9,974 bases of DNA from Nocardioides sp. (lineage in GTDB: Bacteria; Actinomycetota; Actinomycetes; Propionibacteriales; Nocardioidaceae): contig DOWL01000154.1 of assembly GCA_003519585.1 (NCBI GenBank), positions 1,616 through 11,589 on the forward strand. The letters are read 5' to 3'. The notes under the pieces are model-generated. The model was not told the origin of the DNA. It saw only the letters and a program-made list of their open reading frames with translations, and did no database searches. Positions 1 to 6,661 of this stretch are shown one piece after another. The first letter of the stretch is position 1. The number at the start of each line of letters is the position of its first letter. A program made the position numbers and the translations under genes.

Positions 1-588
1 GGCTGGGCGCTGGTCGCGGCGGGCCTGCTCGTGGTGGGCTGGCTGGTCTGGGAGCTGGTCGGCACCACCGTGGTGGCCCAGCACCGGCAGGAGGGGCTGG
101 TGGCCGACCTGACCGAGCGGTTCGACCGCGGCCCGGCGGCCGGTGACCGGTCGTTGCCGCACGGCGCCTTCGCCGTCGCCCGGCTGCCGGACTCGATCGG
201 TGGTGACACGGTGCCGGTGGTCGAGGGCGACGACGACGACGCTCTCGCGTGGGGCCTCGGGCACGTCACGGACACCGAGCTCCCGGGCGAGGGCGGGAAC
301 GTCGTCCTCGGCGGCCACCGCATCACCCACGGTGAGCCGCTGCGCGACCTCACCGAGATCCGGCCCGGCGACCAGATCGTCCTGCGCACGGCGACCGAGC
401 GCTACACCTACGAGGTCCCCGAGGGTGCGACGGTCCGGCGGGTGCCCTTCACGGATGCGTCCGTGCTCGACGACCGGGCCGGCGACCCAGGGCTGCCTCG
501 GCGCGGCGAGCTGCTGACGCTGGTGACGTGCGCCGAGCTGTTCCACACCGACGACCGGCTGGTGGTCAGCGCCGTCCGGGTCCGATGA
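1..588 (+). CDS. Class E-type sortase, 5'-truncated by the window edge
   Basis: Cysteine transpeptidase anchored in the membrane and acting outside the cell; class E enzymes attach substrates with LAXTG-type signals to the wall or join pilin subunits in actinobacteria. The frame is open from base 1, so the true start lies upstream. The first about 23 visible residues are a hydrophobic segment that fits the N-terminal anchor. Counting from base 1, the catalytic triad is visible: His106 in VVLGGHR, Cys177 in TLVTC (codon at 529-531) and Arg186 in DDRLVVS. The region before the His (RLPDSIGGDTVPVVEG to ELPGEGGN) matches the usual sortase core, and the protein ends a few residues after the Arg strand, as is normal. 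It is the only gene here that looks like ordinary chromosome. Family confident; class E rather than F is inferred from motif style. Confidence 0.9.
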   Translation, partial: GWALVAAGLLVVGWLVWELVGTTVVAQHRQEGLVADLTERFDRGPAAGDRSLPHGAFAVARLPDSIGGDTVPVVEGDDDDALAWGLGHVTDTELPGEGGNVVLGGHRITHGEPLRDLTEIRPGDQIVLRTATERYTYEVPEGATVRRVPFTDASVLDDRAGDPGLPRRGELLTLVTCAELFHTDDRLVVSAVRVR

Positions 589-954
589 CATGCGTGCGTG
601 GACGCGGGGCAGACGGTCGGCCTCCTCGAGGGACCATGTCGCGGATCGGCCGCGGCCCAGCTCCGCGAGCAGGAACGCCGTGACGGCGTGCCTGACGATG
701 GCCTGGCTCGCTCGCGGTCTCAGGCGGGGCCGTCGCAGAAGCCAGTCGGGACGAGTCGGACGATCCGCCTCATGCTCTCGCACCCCCCCGAGAACACGAA
801 GTGACGACGTGCCCCCCCCGGCGCTTGACGAGCAGGTACAGGCCATCCGCGCCAGACTCAACTGACGCTAGGTGTCGACGCAGTCACATCTGTCACTCTG
901 GCAACGCCTCACCGTGTCGCTGAACTGCTGGCAGGGCCCGCGCATAGACTCGAG
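589..954. other. Intergenic, decayed-looking stretch with poly-C tracts
   Basis: No convincing gene. Two C-homopolymers lie close together (783-789, seven C; 812-819, eight C). On the minus strand a GTG-initiated frame from about 783 reads plausibly for some 65 codons (it includes SQAIVRHAVTAFLLAELGRG), but it stays open across the whole antisense of the sortase, so it may be chance. On the plus strand, frames ending at 804 and 865 look like shadows or remnants. No tRNA, terminator hairpin or attachment repeat was recognised. This is the likely junction between chromosome and accessory DNA. Confidence 0.4.
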
Positions 955-1545
955 TCATGCTGTCACCCGTGGTCCAGGATCCCGATTTCGGGCGAATGCC
1001 CGCGTGGCCGTTGGATGGACATTGGATGTCCGAGCACAGCTGATGTGAACGGACAGGAAATGCCTGTAGGACGACGGTGAATGGGTGCCGATTTCTTCGT
1101 GCACCTTGAGCTGCTGTCGGAACGCGGACCACCAATGCGCCGGCGTGGATCCTGGGGGTAGATCGACCAACCGGGCTGAAGCGAGGAGTTGGCCGCCGAG
1201 CGGGGGCACGTCCTGCGGTTCGATGCTGGTGTATCGAACATGGTGAAGGTCATCGCGGCTCGCGACCCTGCGGCAGATTAGGCCTTGGTGGGCGAGGTGG
1301 GTGAAGCAGCCGCTTCCCAGGTTGTAGAGGAGCACGTCCTCGAGGTCGGCAAAGCTCTGATCTGGTGTGGCGTACTCGGCGTAGAGGACGCCGGCTTGGC
1401 CTTCCCTCATGGAACGCAGCACCGTGCGGAGGTCGCGCCGATACTCACGTAGCCAGCCTTTCGGTTCGAAAGGTAACCGCACGAGGCTCCAGGCCTCCAC
1501 GTGGGTGTCCGAGCCGTCCACCGCGAACGGGCGAGCGTGCTCCAT
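955..1545 (-). CDS. Hypothetical protein, 196 aa, unrecognised family
   Basis: Not recognised. Start chosen at the ATG (1545) giving MEHARPFAVDGSDTHVEAWS; an in-frame start 30 codons upstream adds only an Arg/Gly-rich, non-protein-like leader. Neither start has a clear Shine-Dalgarno. The protein has no evident signal peptide or membrane segment. The middle (residues about 15-150) looks well folded, with aromatic and hydrophobic spacing such as LEDVLLYNLGSGCFTHLAH and a later HWWSAFRQQLKVHEEIG. The last about 35 residues look less protein-like, so a 3' frameshift is possible. Codons such as TTA, CTA, AGG and CGA are commoner than in the operon upstream, which suggests a separate acquisition. 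It lies about 90 bases downstream of the wall hydrolase on the same strand and may be co-transcribed, but is probably cargo. Confidence 0.55.
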   Translation of the reverse strand: MEHARPFAVDGSDTHVEAWSLVRLPFEPKGWLREYRRDLRTVLRSMREGQAGVLYAEYATPDQSFADLEDVLLYNLGSGCFTHLAHQGLICRRVASRDDLHHVRYTSIEPQDVPPLGGQLLASARLVDLPPGSTPAHWWSAFRQQLKVHEEIGTHSPSSYRHFLSVHISCARTSNVHPTATRAFARNRDPGPRVTA

Positions 1546-1636
1546 GCGGTCAGGATGCCACGCGGCATCCCCCCCAGACCTCTGGCGCCCCGAGCGCCTA
1601 TCAGCATCTCGATGGCAGTTGGCAGGCCAGCGCAAT

Positions 1637-2755
1637 CTAGCCGAGCCGACGGACGGTCATGACCTCGCCCGAGAACTCGCCGATGGTCCCGTAGCGCACG
1701 ACGTCACCCGTCCGAGGTGCATGGAGGATCCGGTCACCGCCGACGTAGATCGCGACGTGGTGCGGACCGCCGGCGCCGGGGTAGCTGAAGAAGATCAGGT
1801 CGCCGGGCTTCTTCTCGCCGAAGGGGATGCCCGTGCCGGCGTGGATCTGGTCGCCGGAGTAGTGCGGGAGTCGGATGCGTCCGCCGGATGCCTGGTAGGC
1901 CGCGTACAGGACGAGACCGGAGCAGTCGAAGCCGCCGCCTGTGGGCCCCTCGAAGTTGCCGCCGCCCCAGACGTAGGGCTTGCCTAGCTGGGACGCGGCG
2001 GCCTTGATGAAGTCTCCCGCGAATCCGGGCGGAAGGTTCATCGGCACCTCGCCCGCAGGTTGGGCACAAGCGAGCTCGCTCGTGAGCGATACCCCGCTCA
2101 GCGTCGCCAGGACTTGCTCCGCGATGGGCTGGTTGACGGCGTACCGGTCGGGATAGGCCGAGACCTGCACGGCCTGGGCCGCAGCGCCGGGGACCATCGA
2201 TGCCCATCCGTCGATGTCGAGCAGGCCCCGTGGCGAGCCGTGGTTCGGGCCGCTGGGTCCGCCGTAGAAGGCGCGGGATGACCACACCGGGTCCATCAGG
2301 TTCTCGACAGTGCCCCAGCCGGCGGCGGGACGCTGCTGGAATAGGCCGACGGAGTCGTGGTCGCTGCCGTCACCGTCGTTCGGGATGTTGCCGGAGTGGG
2401 GGTAGGCGCCGATGTTCGACAGGACCCGCAGCGACGACTCGGTCAGCGCGGTCATGATCGCGATCATCTGGCCACGGGCCGGGATGTTCTCGCTCTGGCC
2501 GGTGGCGATGATCGCGGCGGCGCGGGTGAGCTGCTGCTGGTTGAGGGTGACGGTCTCGCCGTTGGTGTTCGTCGCGCTGAGGCTGTCCGGCACCGGGCCG
2601 CTGACGCCGAGGCTCTCGGTCGCCTGACCGTCCCACATGCAGCTGCCCGATCCGGCCGCCGCGGGGCTGATCAGCGTCGCGACGCCGAGGACACCTGCGC
2701 CGGGTGCGAGGAGTACGGCGGCCGCAGCGCCGACGGCCAACACCTTGGTGCCCAT
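1637..2755 (-). CDS. Secreted lysozyme-like / NlpC-P60 (C40) peptidoglycan hydrolase
   Basis: Two-domain cell wall hydrolase of the type that opens peptidoglycan for the conjugation channel of actinobacterial mobile elements. Residues 1-34 are a signal peptide or N-terminal anchor (Ala/Val/Leu-rich, ending in PAAAG). Residues about 72-225 resemble a lysozyme-like domain: a candidate catalytic Glu106 in MTALTESSLR and the SVGLFQQRP motif at 135-143. Residues about 246-372 are the NlpC/P60 domain, with Cys278 in GGGFDCSGLVLYA, His333 in HHVAIYVGG and a third polar residue, His345, in RILHAP; this is the full C40 triad. At 372 aa it has the usual length for these transfer hydrolases. The ATG lies 9 bases after the upstream stop with a weak ribosome site, so translation is probably coupled. 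Product is very likely; role in transfer is inferred from neighbours. Confidence 0.9.
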   Translation of the reverse strand: MGTKVLAVGAAAAVLLAPGAGVLGVATLISPAAAGSGSCMWDGQATESLGVSGPVPDSLSATNTNGETVTLNQQQLTRAAAIIATGQSENIPARGQMIAIMTALTESSLRVLSNIGAYPHSGNIPNDGDGSDHDSVGLFQQRPAAGWGTVENLMDPVWSSRAFYGGPSGPNHGSPRGLLDIDGWASMVPGAAAQAVQVSAYPDRYAVNQPIAEQVLATLSGVSLTSELACAQPAGEVPMNLPPGFAGDFIKAAASQLGKPYVWGGGNFEGPTGGGFDCSGLVLYAAYQASGGRIRLPHYSGDQIHAGTGIPFGEKKPGDLIFFSYPGAGGPHHVAIYVGGDRILHAPRTGDVVRYGTIGEFSGEVMTVRRLG

Positions 2756-2764
2756 GGCGTCGCG

Positions 2765-3430
2765 TCACTTGAGCGGGTTGTCGAGCTGCGAGAGCCGCAG
2801 GACATGGCAGCGGTCGAACGAGGGCTCGCAAGCGACGACGACGGTGAATGCGACCGGGTGTGACGACTCGGCGCTCTCGCCGTTCCACACGCCGCTCCGG
2901 TGCTGCGTGCCGGTGACGGTGACGGCGGTCGTACCCGGTCGGAGGTGGCCGTGTGCTTGTTGGACCGCGGCGGTCCAGGATTCGGGGAGGTAGGCGTCGT
3001 CGATCTCGATCGTCTGCCGTACCTCCATCGCCCCGAGGTCGAGCCATTGGTCGACGGTCGGCAGGTAGGTCGCGACGTCGGCGATCAGGCCGGGCGTCTC
3101 CTCCCCGGAGGGGTCTGCATCGGCCAGGACGGCGGCGGTGTAGTCGGTCGGCAGGAAGCCGAGGCTGGTGTCCCAGTCGAACAGCGAGTACGCCACGGCA
3201 CGTGCGTACGCGATCGGATCGGTCGTGTGGGGTAGCGCGCGATCGTCGAGCGTGACCACGGGGGTCGTCTCCTCCGGGATCGCCCGGAACTCTCCGGACG
3301 GTCGAGGCGCCGGGGTCGGCTCGGCGGCCTGGGGTCCACGCACGAGTCCGTAGATGCCGACTGCAAGGGTCGCGAGGGTCAGGACGCAGCCGAGGATGAC
3401 GGCGATCTGGCGCCAGGTGAGGTTGCGCAT
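2765..3430 (-). CDS. Single-pass membrane protein, possible VirB8/TcpC-like transfer component
   Basis: A 221-aa protein with a short cytoplasmic N-terminus (MRNLTWRQ), one transmembrane helix at about residues 9-31 and a Pro-rich linker (PTPAPRPS), followed by a domain of about 170 residues predicted outside the membrane. That domain includes DPIAYARAVAYSLFDWDT, ADVATYLPTVDQWLDLG and a strand-rich C-terminus (TTAVTVTGTQHRSGVW, AFTVVVACEP). The architecture of one helix plus a small alpha/beta periplasmic-type domain is that of VirB8/TcpC-like proteins, which bridge the envelope in type IV secretion. The assignment rests on architecture and on the position directly upstream of the wall hydrolase, not on a diagnostic motif. 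A GGAG sequence lies about 6 bases upstream of the ATG. The protein contains only two Cys, in ACEPSFDRC, spaced to form a possible disulfide. Confidence 0.7.
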   Translation of the reverse strand: MRNLTWRQIAVILGCVLTLATLAVGIYGLVRGPQAAEPTPAPRPSGEFRAIPEETTPVVTLDDRALPHTTDPIAYARAVAYSLFDWDTSLGFLPTDYTAAVLADADPSGEETPGLIADVATYLPTVDQWLDLGAMEVRQTIEIDDAYLPESWTAAVQQAHGHLRPGTTAVTVTGTQHRSGVWNGESAESSHPVAFTVVVACEPSFDRCHVLRLSQLDNPLK

Positions 3431-3475
3431 CGAGGCTCCGAGGTCGAGGTGGCGGACACTCGGGAGGTACGCCGA

Positions 3476-4453
3476 TCAGGCCGACGCGGCCGCCGTACGC
3501 GCCTCACGGAGCTGGTCACGCAACTCGATCGTCTCGGCGACGACGCGCTCGAAGCGCGCCCAGTCGTCGTCCCTGAGGGCTGCCGCGAGCTCCGCGATGT
3601 CGTACAGCGCGGTCCACCCTTCGAGCTCGGACCACATCAGCACGAACGACCGCGGGCTGTGGTGCTTCGGGGCGCGCTTGGCCTTGCTCCGCAGAGCGCG
3701 TAGGCGCTTGGCGTTCTCTTCCTCCTGGACGCGCTTCAGCGCCTCGGCGGCGAGCCGGGCGACCTCGTCCTGCTCCTCCGGGGACGGCGGAGGGGGCTGG
3801 CTCGCCAGTTCGACGGCGGCCTTCACGCGCTTGTACGCAGGTGACACCGGGGCACCGCCGTCGATCTCCCTCAGCATGTTCGCTGCGAACTCGCGGACGG
3901 ACTCGCCCAGCTTTTCGTCCTTGGAGACTGACTCGATCCAGTTGGTCTGCTCGAGGCGCTGCCATGCGTCCCTGCCCGTCAGCCGCTGCGCTGCGCGAGT
4001 TCGGGCGTCACCGCACGGGTCCGGGGAATCCCCGGAGCCGGAGGCTCCGCCATCGCGACCTCCACCGCCGAACTGCGTGGCGGCCATTCGACGCTGGGCA
4101 TCCTCCTGCTCGAGCATCTTGATCTCGGCGTACAGCCGCGCGGTCTCCACCGGAGATAGTGGCTTGCGCTGCTCGTTCTCGTCCTGCTGGGCGAGCAGGT
4201 GTGAGAGCTGATCGGAGATGCCTGAGCGGACCCACACGTTCAAGGTGCGCCGCCCGAGCCGACGCAGTGCTTCGAGCCGGCGCCAGCCGCAGATCAGGAC
4301 GCCATCGGGCGTGATGGTGACGGGCTGGAGCAGGCCGACCTCCTCGATCGACTTCATCAGTGCGTTCAGGTCGCCGGGGTCCTTGCGGTGGCGTACGCCG
4401 ACGGTAATCGAATCGATCCGCCGCTCGAGCTCGACGTGGCCCTTGTCAGACAT
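3476..4453 (-). CDS. ParB/Spo0J-family DNA-binding protein
   Basis: Partition or nucleoid-binding protein, 325 aa. Residues about 12-75 form the ParB N-terminal domain: ITVGVRHRKDPGDLNALMKSI, then GLLQPVTITPDGVLICGWRRL, where GWRR (56-59) stands in for the GERR nucleotide-contact motif of CTP-binding ParB proteins. ENEQRKPLSPVETARL (92-107) matches the ENxxRxxLxPxExA segment that follows. Residues about 150-210 (RTRAAQRLTGRDAWQRLEQT onward) are a helical region that should hold the helix-turn-helix. The C-terminal half is charged and coiled (EEQDEVARLAAEALKRVQEE). A Gly/Ser-rich linker (129-146) separates the parts. No ParA ATPase is encoded nearby, so it may act in regulation or replication. 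The start is fixed by a perfect AGGAGG six bases upstream and by an 8-bp overlap (4446-4453) with the preceding gene. Confidence 0.85.
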   Translation of the reverse strand: MSDKGHVELERRIDSITVGVRHRKDPGDLNALMKSIEEVGLLQPVTITPDGVLICGWRRLEALRRLGRRTLNVWVRSGISDQLSHLLAQQDENEQRKPLSPVETARLYAEIKMLEQEDAQRRMAATQFGGGGRDGGASGSGDSPDPCGDARTRAAQRLTGRDAWQRLEQTNWIESVSKDEKLGESVREFAANMLREIDGGAPVSPAYKRVKAAVELASQPPPPSPEEQDEVARLAAEALKRVQEEENAKRLRALRSKAKRAPKHHSPRSFVLMWSELEGWTALYDIAELAAALRDDDWARFERVVAETIELRDQLREARTAAASA

Positions 4454-5294
4454 CGATCCTCCTCGCGACCTTCGGCGCCGAGTCCCGGATCTCCACGACG
4501 AGCCCGTCGTCGGCGAGCAGGTCGACGACCTTCCAGTCGCAGACGAGCATCGCGAGTACGCCGACCCCGGCCCGAGTCGCGGCGGCAGCCTTGTCGGGGT
4601 TGCCTAGCACGATCCGCAGCACAGTGGCCCAGGAGTCGCGGTCCAGGTCGAGGGCCACGCGGCCAGCCAGGTCACGCCGGAGATAGGCGTGAGCGACGTG
4701 GCGGTCGCCGGCTTCCATCAGACGCGTCGCGATGTAGTCGAGCGTGCAGGTCGCGCTGCTGCTCGGCCAGCCGAGGGCGACGAACATGCTGATCACCAGA
4801 TTGAGCGCATCGAACGCCGTCGTCGGCTTCGTCTCCCCGGGCTTCACCTGCGGCACCGCCGGGGCGAGGTCGACCGTCGACGGCCCCCGGCTCTCAGCGA
4901 GGAGTTCGAGGAAGCCCGTCTCGTCCTCGCCGAAGCGGCGTGCGTCGTGGTGACGCATGACCTCCCGCCTTCGTGCCTGGGCCGTCGAACAGAGCAGGCC
5001 CGCAGCGCGTTCCTCAGCGATCAGGCTGACCTGGACGGCACGGGTGATTACCGCCCACGGGTCGTCGGCGCACCTGACGGCGCGCGAGCGCATGGCCTCG
5101 AACGCGGCGTACGCCGAGTCCTCCGGTTGGCAGTTGTGGGTGCGCGCGAGTGATCGGTACTTGCGGATCGTGAACTGCATCAGCCGCTCCGCCTCGGGGT
5201 CGTGGCGCCATGCCCAGTAGCCGACGCTCTCGCGGTCGTGCAGGCGTTGCAGGACCGCCCGCAGTCCTTCGGGGGTGGTGAACGAGGCACTCAC
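4446..5294 (-). CDS. Element-encoded helical protein with a sigma-region-2-like N-terminal half
   Basis: Not a family I can name with certainty; 282 aa. The start is GTG at 5294: it overlaps the upstream stop as GTGA and has AGGAAGGA about 9 bases upstream. The same frame runs open to 5651, but that leader is Pro/Arg-rich and coincides with another gene. Residues about 28-105 are all-helical and read like a sigma-70 region 2 (HDPEAERLMQFTIRKYRSLA, EDSAYAAFEAMRSR, DPWAVITRAVQVSLIAEERA), with Trp and Arg/Glu spacing similar to the RNA-polymerase-binding and -10-recognition helices. Residues 135-160 are a Pro-rich linker. The C-terminal half (about 162-282) is a separate helical domain without a sigma region 4 signature. 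Position between prim-pol and parB suggests replication or transcription control of the element; this is inference. Confidence 0.75.
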   Translation of the reverse strand: MSASFTTPEGLRAVLQRLHDRESVGYWAWRHDPEAERLMQFTIRKYRSLARTHNCQPEDSAYAAFEAMRSRAVRCADDPWAVITRAVQVSLIAEERAAGLLCSTAQARRREVMRHHDARRFGEDETGFLELLAESRGPSTVDLAPAVPQVKPGETKPTTAFDALNLVISMFVALGWPSSSATCTLDYIATRLMEAGDRHVAHAYLRRDLAGRVALDLDRDSWATVLRIVLGNPDKAAAATRAGVGVLAMLVCDWKVVDLLADDGLVVEIRDSAPKVARRIDV

Positions 5295-5635
5295 AGTCCC
5301 AGTCCTTCCTGGCTCCGGGTGGGCGTCGCCGGTCGCTCCGGTCCGGGGTGGCGGAACGTCCGGGTCGTCGTGGTCGGCGTACGTCGTGCTCGTCGTACGA
5401 GCTCGGCTTGGAGGTCGATCCCGCGGCCGACCATCGGTCCGAGGTACGAACCCAGCTCGGTGGGGCGGACCCAAGCGACCCGCTTCTGCGTCTGAGCCTG
5501 TGACGGTTGGGCCGACTGAAGTGAGGGGTCGCGATGCCGTGCGAGCTCGTCGCTGCCGGACGCGTCGCCCTCCGTGACCGCGGGCTGCTCCGGCGGGCGG
5601 TAGCTGTGGCGGCGGTACTCGGCGTGCGTGTTCAC
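5291..5635 (-). CDS. Small basic protein of the replication operon, 114 aa
   Basis: Not recognised. GTG start at 5635 overlaps the prim-pol stop as GTGA (5632-5635), with AAGGGA about 7 bases upstream; its own stop overlaps the next start as GTGA (5291-5294). The first about 50 residues and the last about 25 are low-complexity and disordered-looking (Pro, Gln, Ser, Thr). A compact core at about residues 51-87 (KRVAWVRPTELGSYLGPMVG, then RGIDLQAELVRRARRTP) looks folded: a Trp-containing turn and an amphipathic basic helix. The tight coupling on both sides argues that it is real and made at a level matched to prim-pol and the sigma-like protein. A DNA- or protein-binding adaptor is a guess from the charge. 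Confidence 0.7.
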   Translation of the reverse strand: MNTHAEYRRHSYRPPEQPAVTEGDASGSDELARHRDPSLQSAQPSQAQTQKRVAWVRPTELGSYLGPMVGRGIDLQAELVRRARRTPTTTTRTFRHPGPERPATPTRSQEGLGL

Positions 5636-6540
5636 AGGTGGATCCCTTCACTCGCTGGGGTAGGGCCCGGGCGGCTCCCGGGGCCGAGCCGTGAGGCGAT
5701 GCGGAACGCGGAGTTGACGGTGGTCTCGATCTCGCGGTCTGGAAGCCCGGCGTACTGCGCGGCCGGCATGAGCCAGCTCAGGGCGTCGGCGTGACTGAGC
5801 CCGTTCTCGGCCATGCGGCACGACGCCCAGAACAGGGCGTGATTGCGGCCGCCCTCCGGGGTCAGTGCGACGGTTCTGGCGAGGGCGTCGGGTCGGCACC
5901 CGGTCGCGGGCATGCCAGCGGGCGGCCGCTGTGGCGCTGGTTGGGGTGGCTCCAGGAATCGGCGAAGCTCGACCGCATCGACGGGCTTCGGAACGTGAGT
6001 GGCGACAGCGATGACGCCGTAGGAGCGCGTCGCTCCATCGACCGCGATCCTGGACGGGGGAGCGATGACGTAGCCGCCGTCGCCGCGGAAGTCGACGTGC
6101 GCGGCGGGCACCTGCCAGCTTCGCTGCTCCTGGCCGCGGACGTTCGGGTAGTAGGCGTGGAGACCGCCCGACGGCGTACGCACGAGCCATGCCCACGCGT
6201 CGCCGAAGCCTTCGCTGCGTGCTCGCTCGAAGGCAGCGAAGCCGCTGGCTGAGGAGTGGACGTCGACGTCGACGACGAGCACTCCGGTGGGCCCGCCGGT
6301 GGGCAGTCCGATGTTCGCGTCAGGGGTGCGCTGCCACCACCCGTGGACGACACGGGCGACCGAGGTCGCGTCGTGGAAGCCGTTCGGCGTCAACGGCTGT
6401 TTCCCGCCGGGGGCGCATGGAAAGACCGGGATGCCGAGGTTGGCGTATCGGAGTGCGGCGCCGGCCAGCGTCGGTTCCTGGGCCACTCGCTGCATCGTCG
6501 AGACCGACCACCTCGGGGTCGGGTTGTTGGGGTCGAACAT
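5632..6540 (-). CDS. Bifunctional DNA primase/polymerase (prim-pol, archaeo-eukaryotic primase fold)
   Basis: Synthesises primers and DNA to replicate a mobile element, 302 aa. The start ATG (6540) gives MFDPNNPTPRWSVST. The frame continues upstream to a GTG at 6645, but that extension runs into the IS terminal repeat and is not native. Prim-pol domain residues about 23-200: PVFPCAPGGKQPLT (39-51), metal-binding Asp91 and Asp93 in VVDVDVH, His128 in SGGLHAYYP, Asp150 in HVDFRGDGGYVIAPPS. These are the expected catalytic acids and histidine. Residues about 228-282 (GRNHALFWASCRMAENGLSH onward) resemble a PriCT-like helical domain. No helicase domain is fused, so a separate helicase would be needed. 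It is the first gene of the six-gene operon; its original upstream region is interrupted by the IS at 6617. Confidence 0.9.
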   Translation of the reverse strand: MFDPNNPTPRWSVSTMQRVAQEPTLAGAALRYANLGIPVFPCAPGGKQPLTPNGFHDATSVARVVHGWWQRTPDANIGLPTGGPTGVLVVDVDVHSSASGFAAFERARSEGFGDAWAWLVRTPSGGLHAYYPNVRGQEQRSWQVPAAHVDFRGDGGYVIAPPSRIAVDGATRSYGVIAVATHVPKPVDAVELRRFLEPPQPAPQRPPAGMPATGCRPDALARTVALTPEGGRNHALFWASCRMAENGLSHADALSWLMPAAQYAGLPDREIETTVNSAFRIASRLGPGSRPGPTPASEGIHL

Positions 6541-6562
6541 GCCTCGACTGTGCGACGACAGC

Positions 6563-6581
6563 GTTACCGGAATCCGGTAAC
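6563..6581. promoter_or_regulatory. 19-bp palindromic operator candidate upstream of prim-pol
   Basis: Perfect inverted repeat: 9-base arms GTTACCGGA (6563-6571) and TCCGGTAAC (6573-6581) around one central base. It sits 22 bases upstream of the prim-pol ATG, where a repressor would block transcription or early elongation. No regulator gene that binds it is in the window. It could also be an origin-associated site. Confidence 0.6.
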
Positions 6582-6584
6582 AAT

Positions 6585-6607
6585 GAGGGGGAACATGGAG
6601 GGGGAAC
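6585..6607. repeat. Tandem 10-mer direct repeat next to the operator
   Basis: GAGGGGGAAC occurs at 6585-6594 and again at 6598-6607, a 13-base period, 3 bases from the palindrome and 9 bases from the IS inverted repeat. It could be a pair of activator or initiator sites; further copies could have been separated by the insertion. Confidence 0.55.
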
Positions 6608-6616
6608 GTTGCGTTT

Positions 6617-6645
6617 TCGGGGTCTGCCCCCGGTCTTGTTGACAC
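6617..6645. repeat. IS terminal inverted repeat, orfB-proximal end
   Basis: Matches the reverse complement of 7893-7921 at 26 of 29 positions; the first 14 bases (TCGGGGTCTGCCCC) and the last 8 (GTTGACAC) are identical. It contains an inward-facing TTGACA at 6639-6644. Confidence 0.9.
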
Positions 6646-6661
6646 TCGGGGTTTGCAGTAG

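Noticed and set aside
600..785. Minus-strand frame reading SQAIVRHAVTAFLLAELGRG and onward
   Set aside because: Protein-like in places, but no stop occurs before the window edge and it runs antisense through the sortase; no family recognised.
893..958. 21-codon minus-strand frame overlapping the 196-aa gene stop as ATGA
   Set aside because: Too short to support; no ribosome site and no recognisable product, although a frameshifted tail of the upstream gene is possible.
1584..1598. GGCGC/GCGCC hairpin after the wall hydrolase
   Set aside because: Only five pairs and no U-tract; too weak to call a terminator.
1409..1987. Long plus-strand frame of 192 codons across the wall hydrolase and the 196-aa gene
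   Set aside because: Antisense to a gene with full catalytic motifs; no ribosome site; GC-rich antisense frames stay open by chance.
3354..4211. 285-codon plus-strand frame opposite parB
   Set aside because: Ser/Arg-rich, low-complexity translation; ParB on the minus strand has clear motifs and a perfect ribosome site.
5295..5651. N-terminal extension of the 282-aa protein to 5651
   Set aside because: Overlaps the 114-aa gene for its full length, is Pro/Arg-rich, and the GTG at 5294 has the ribosome site and GTGA coupling.
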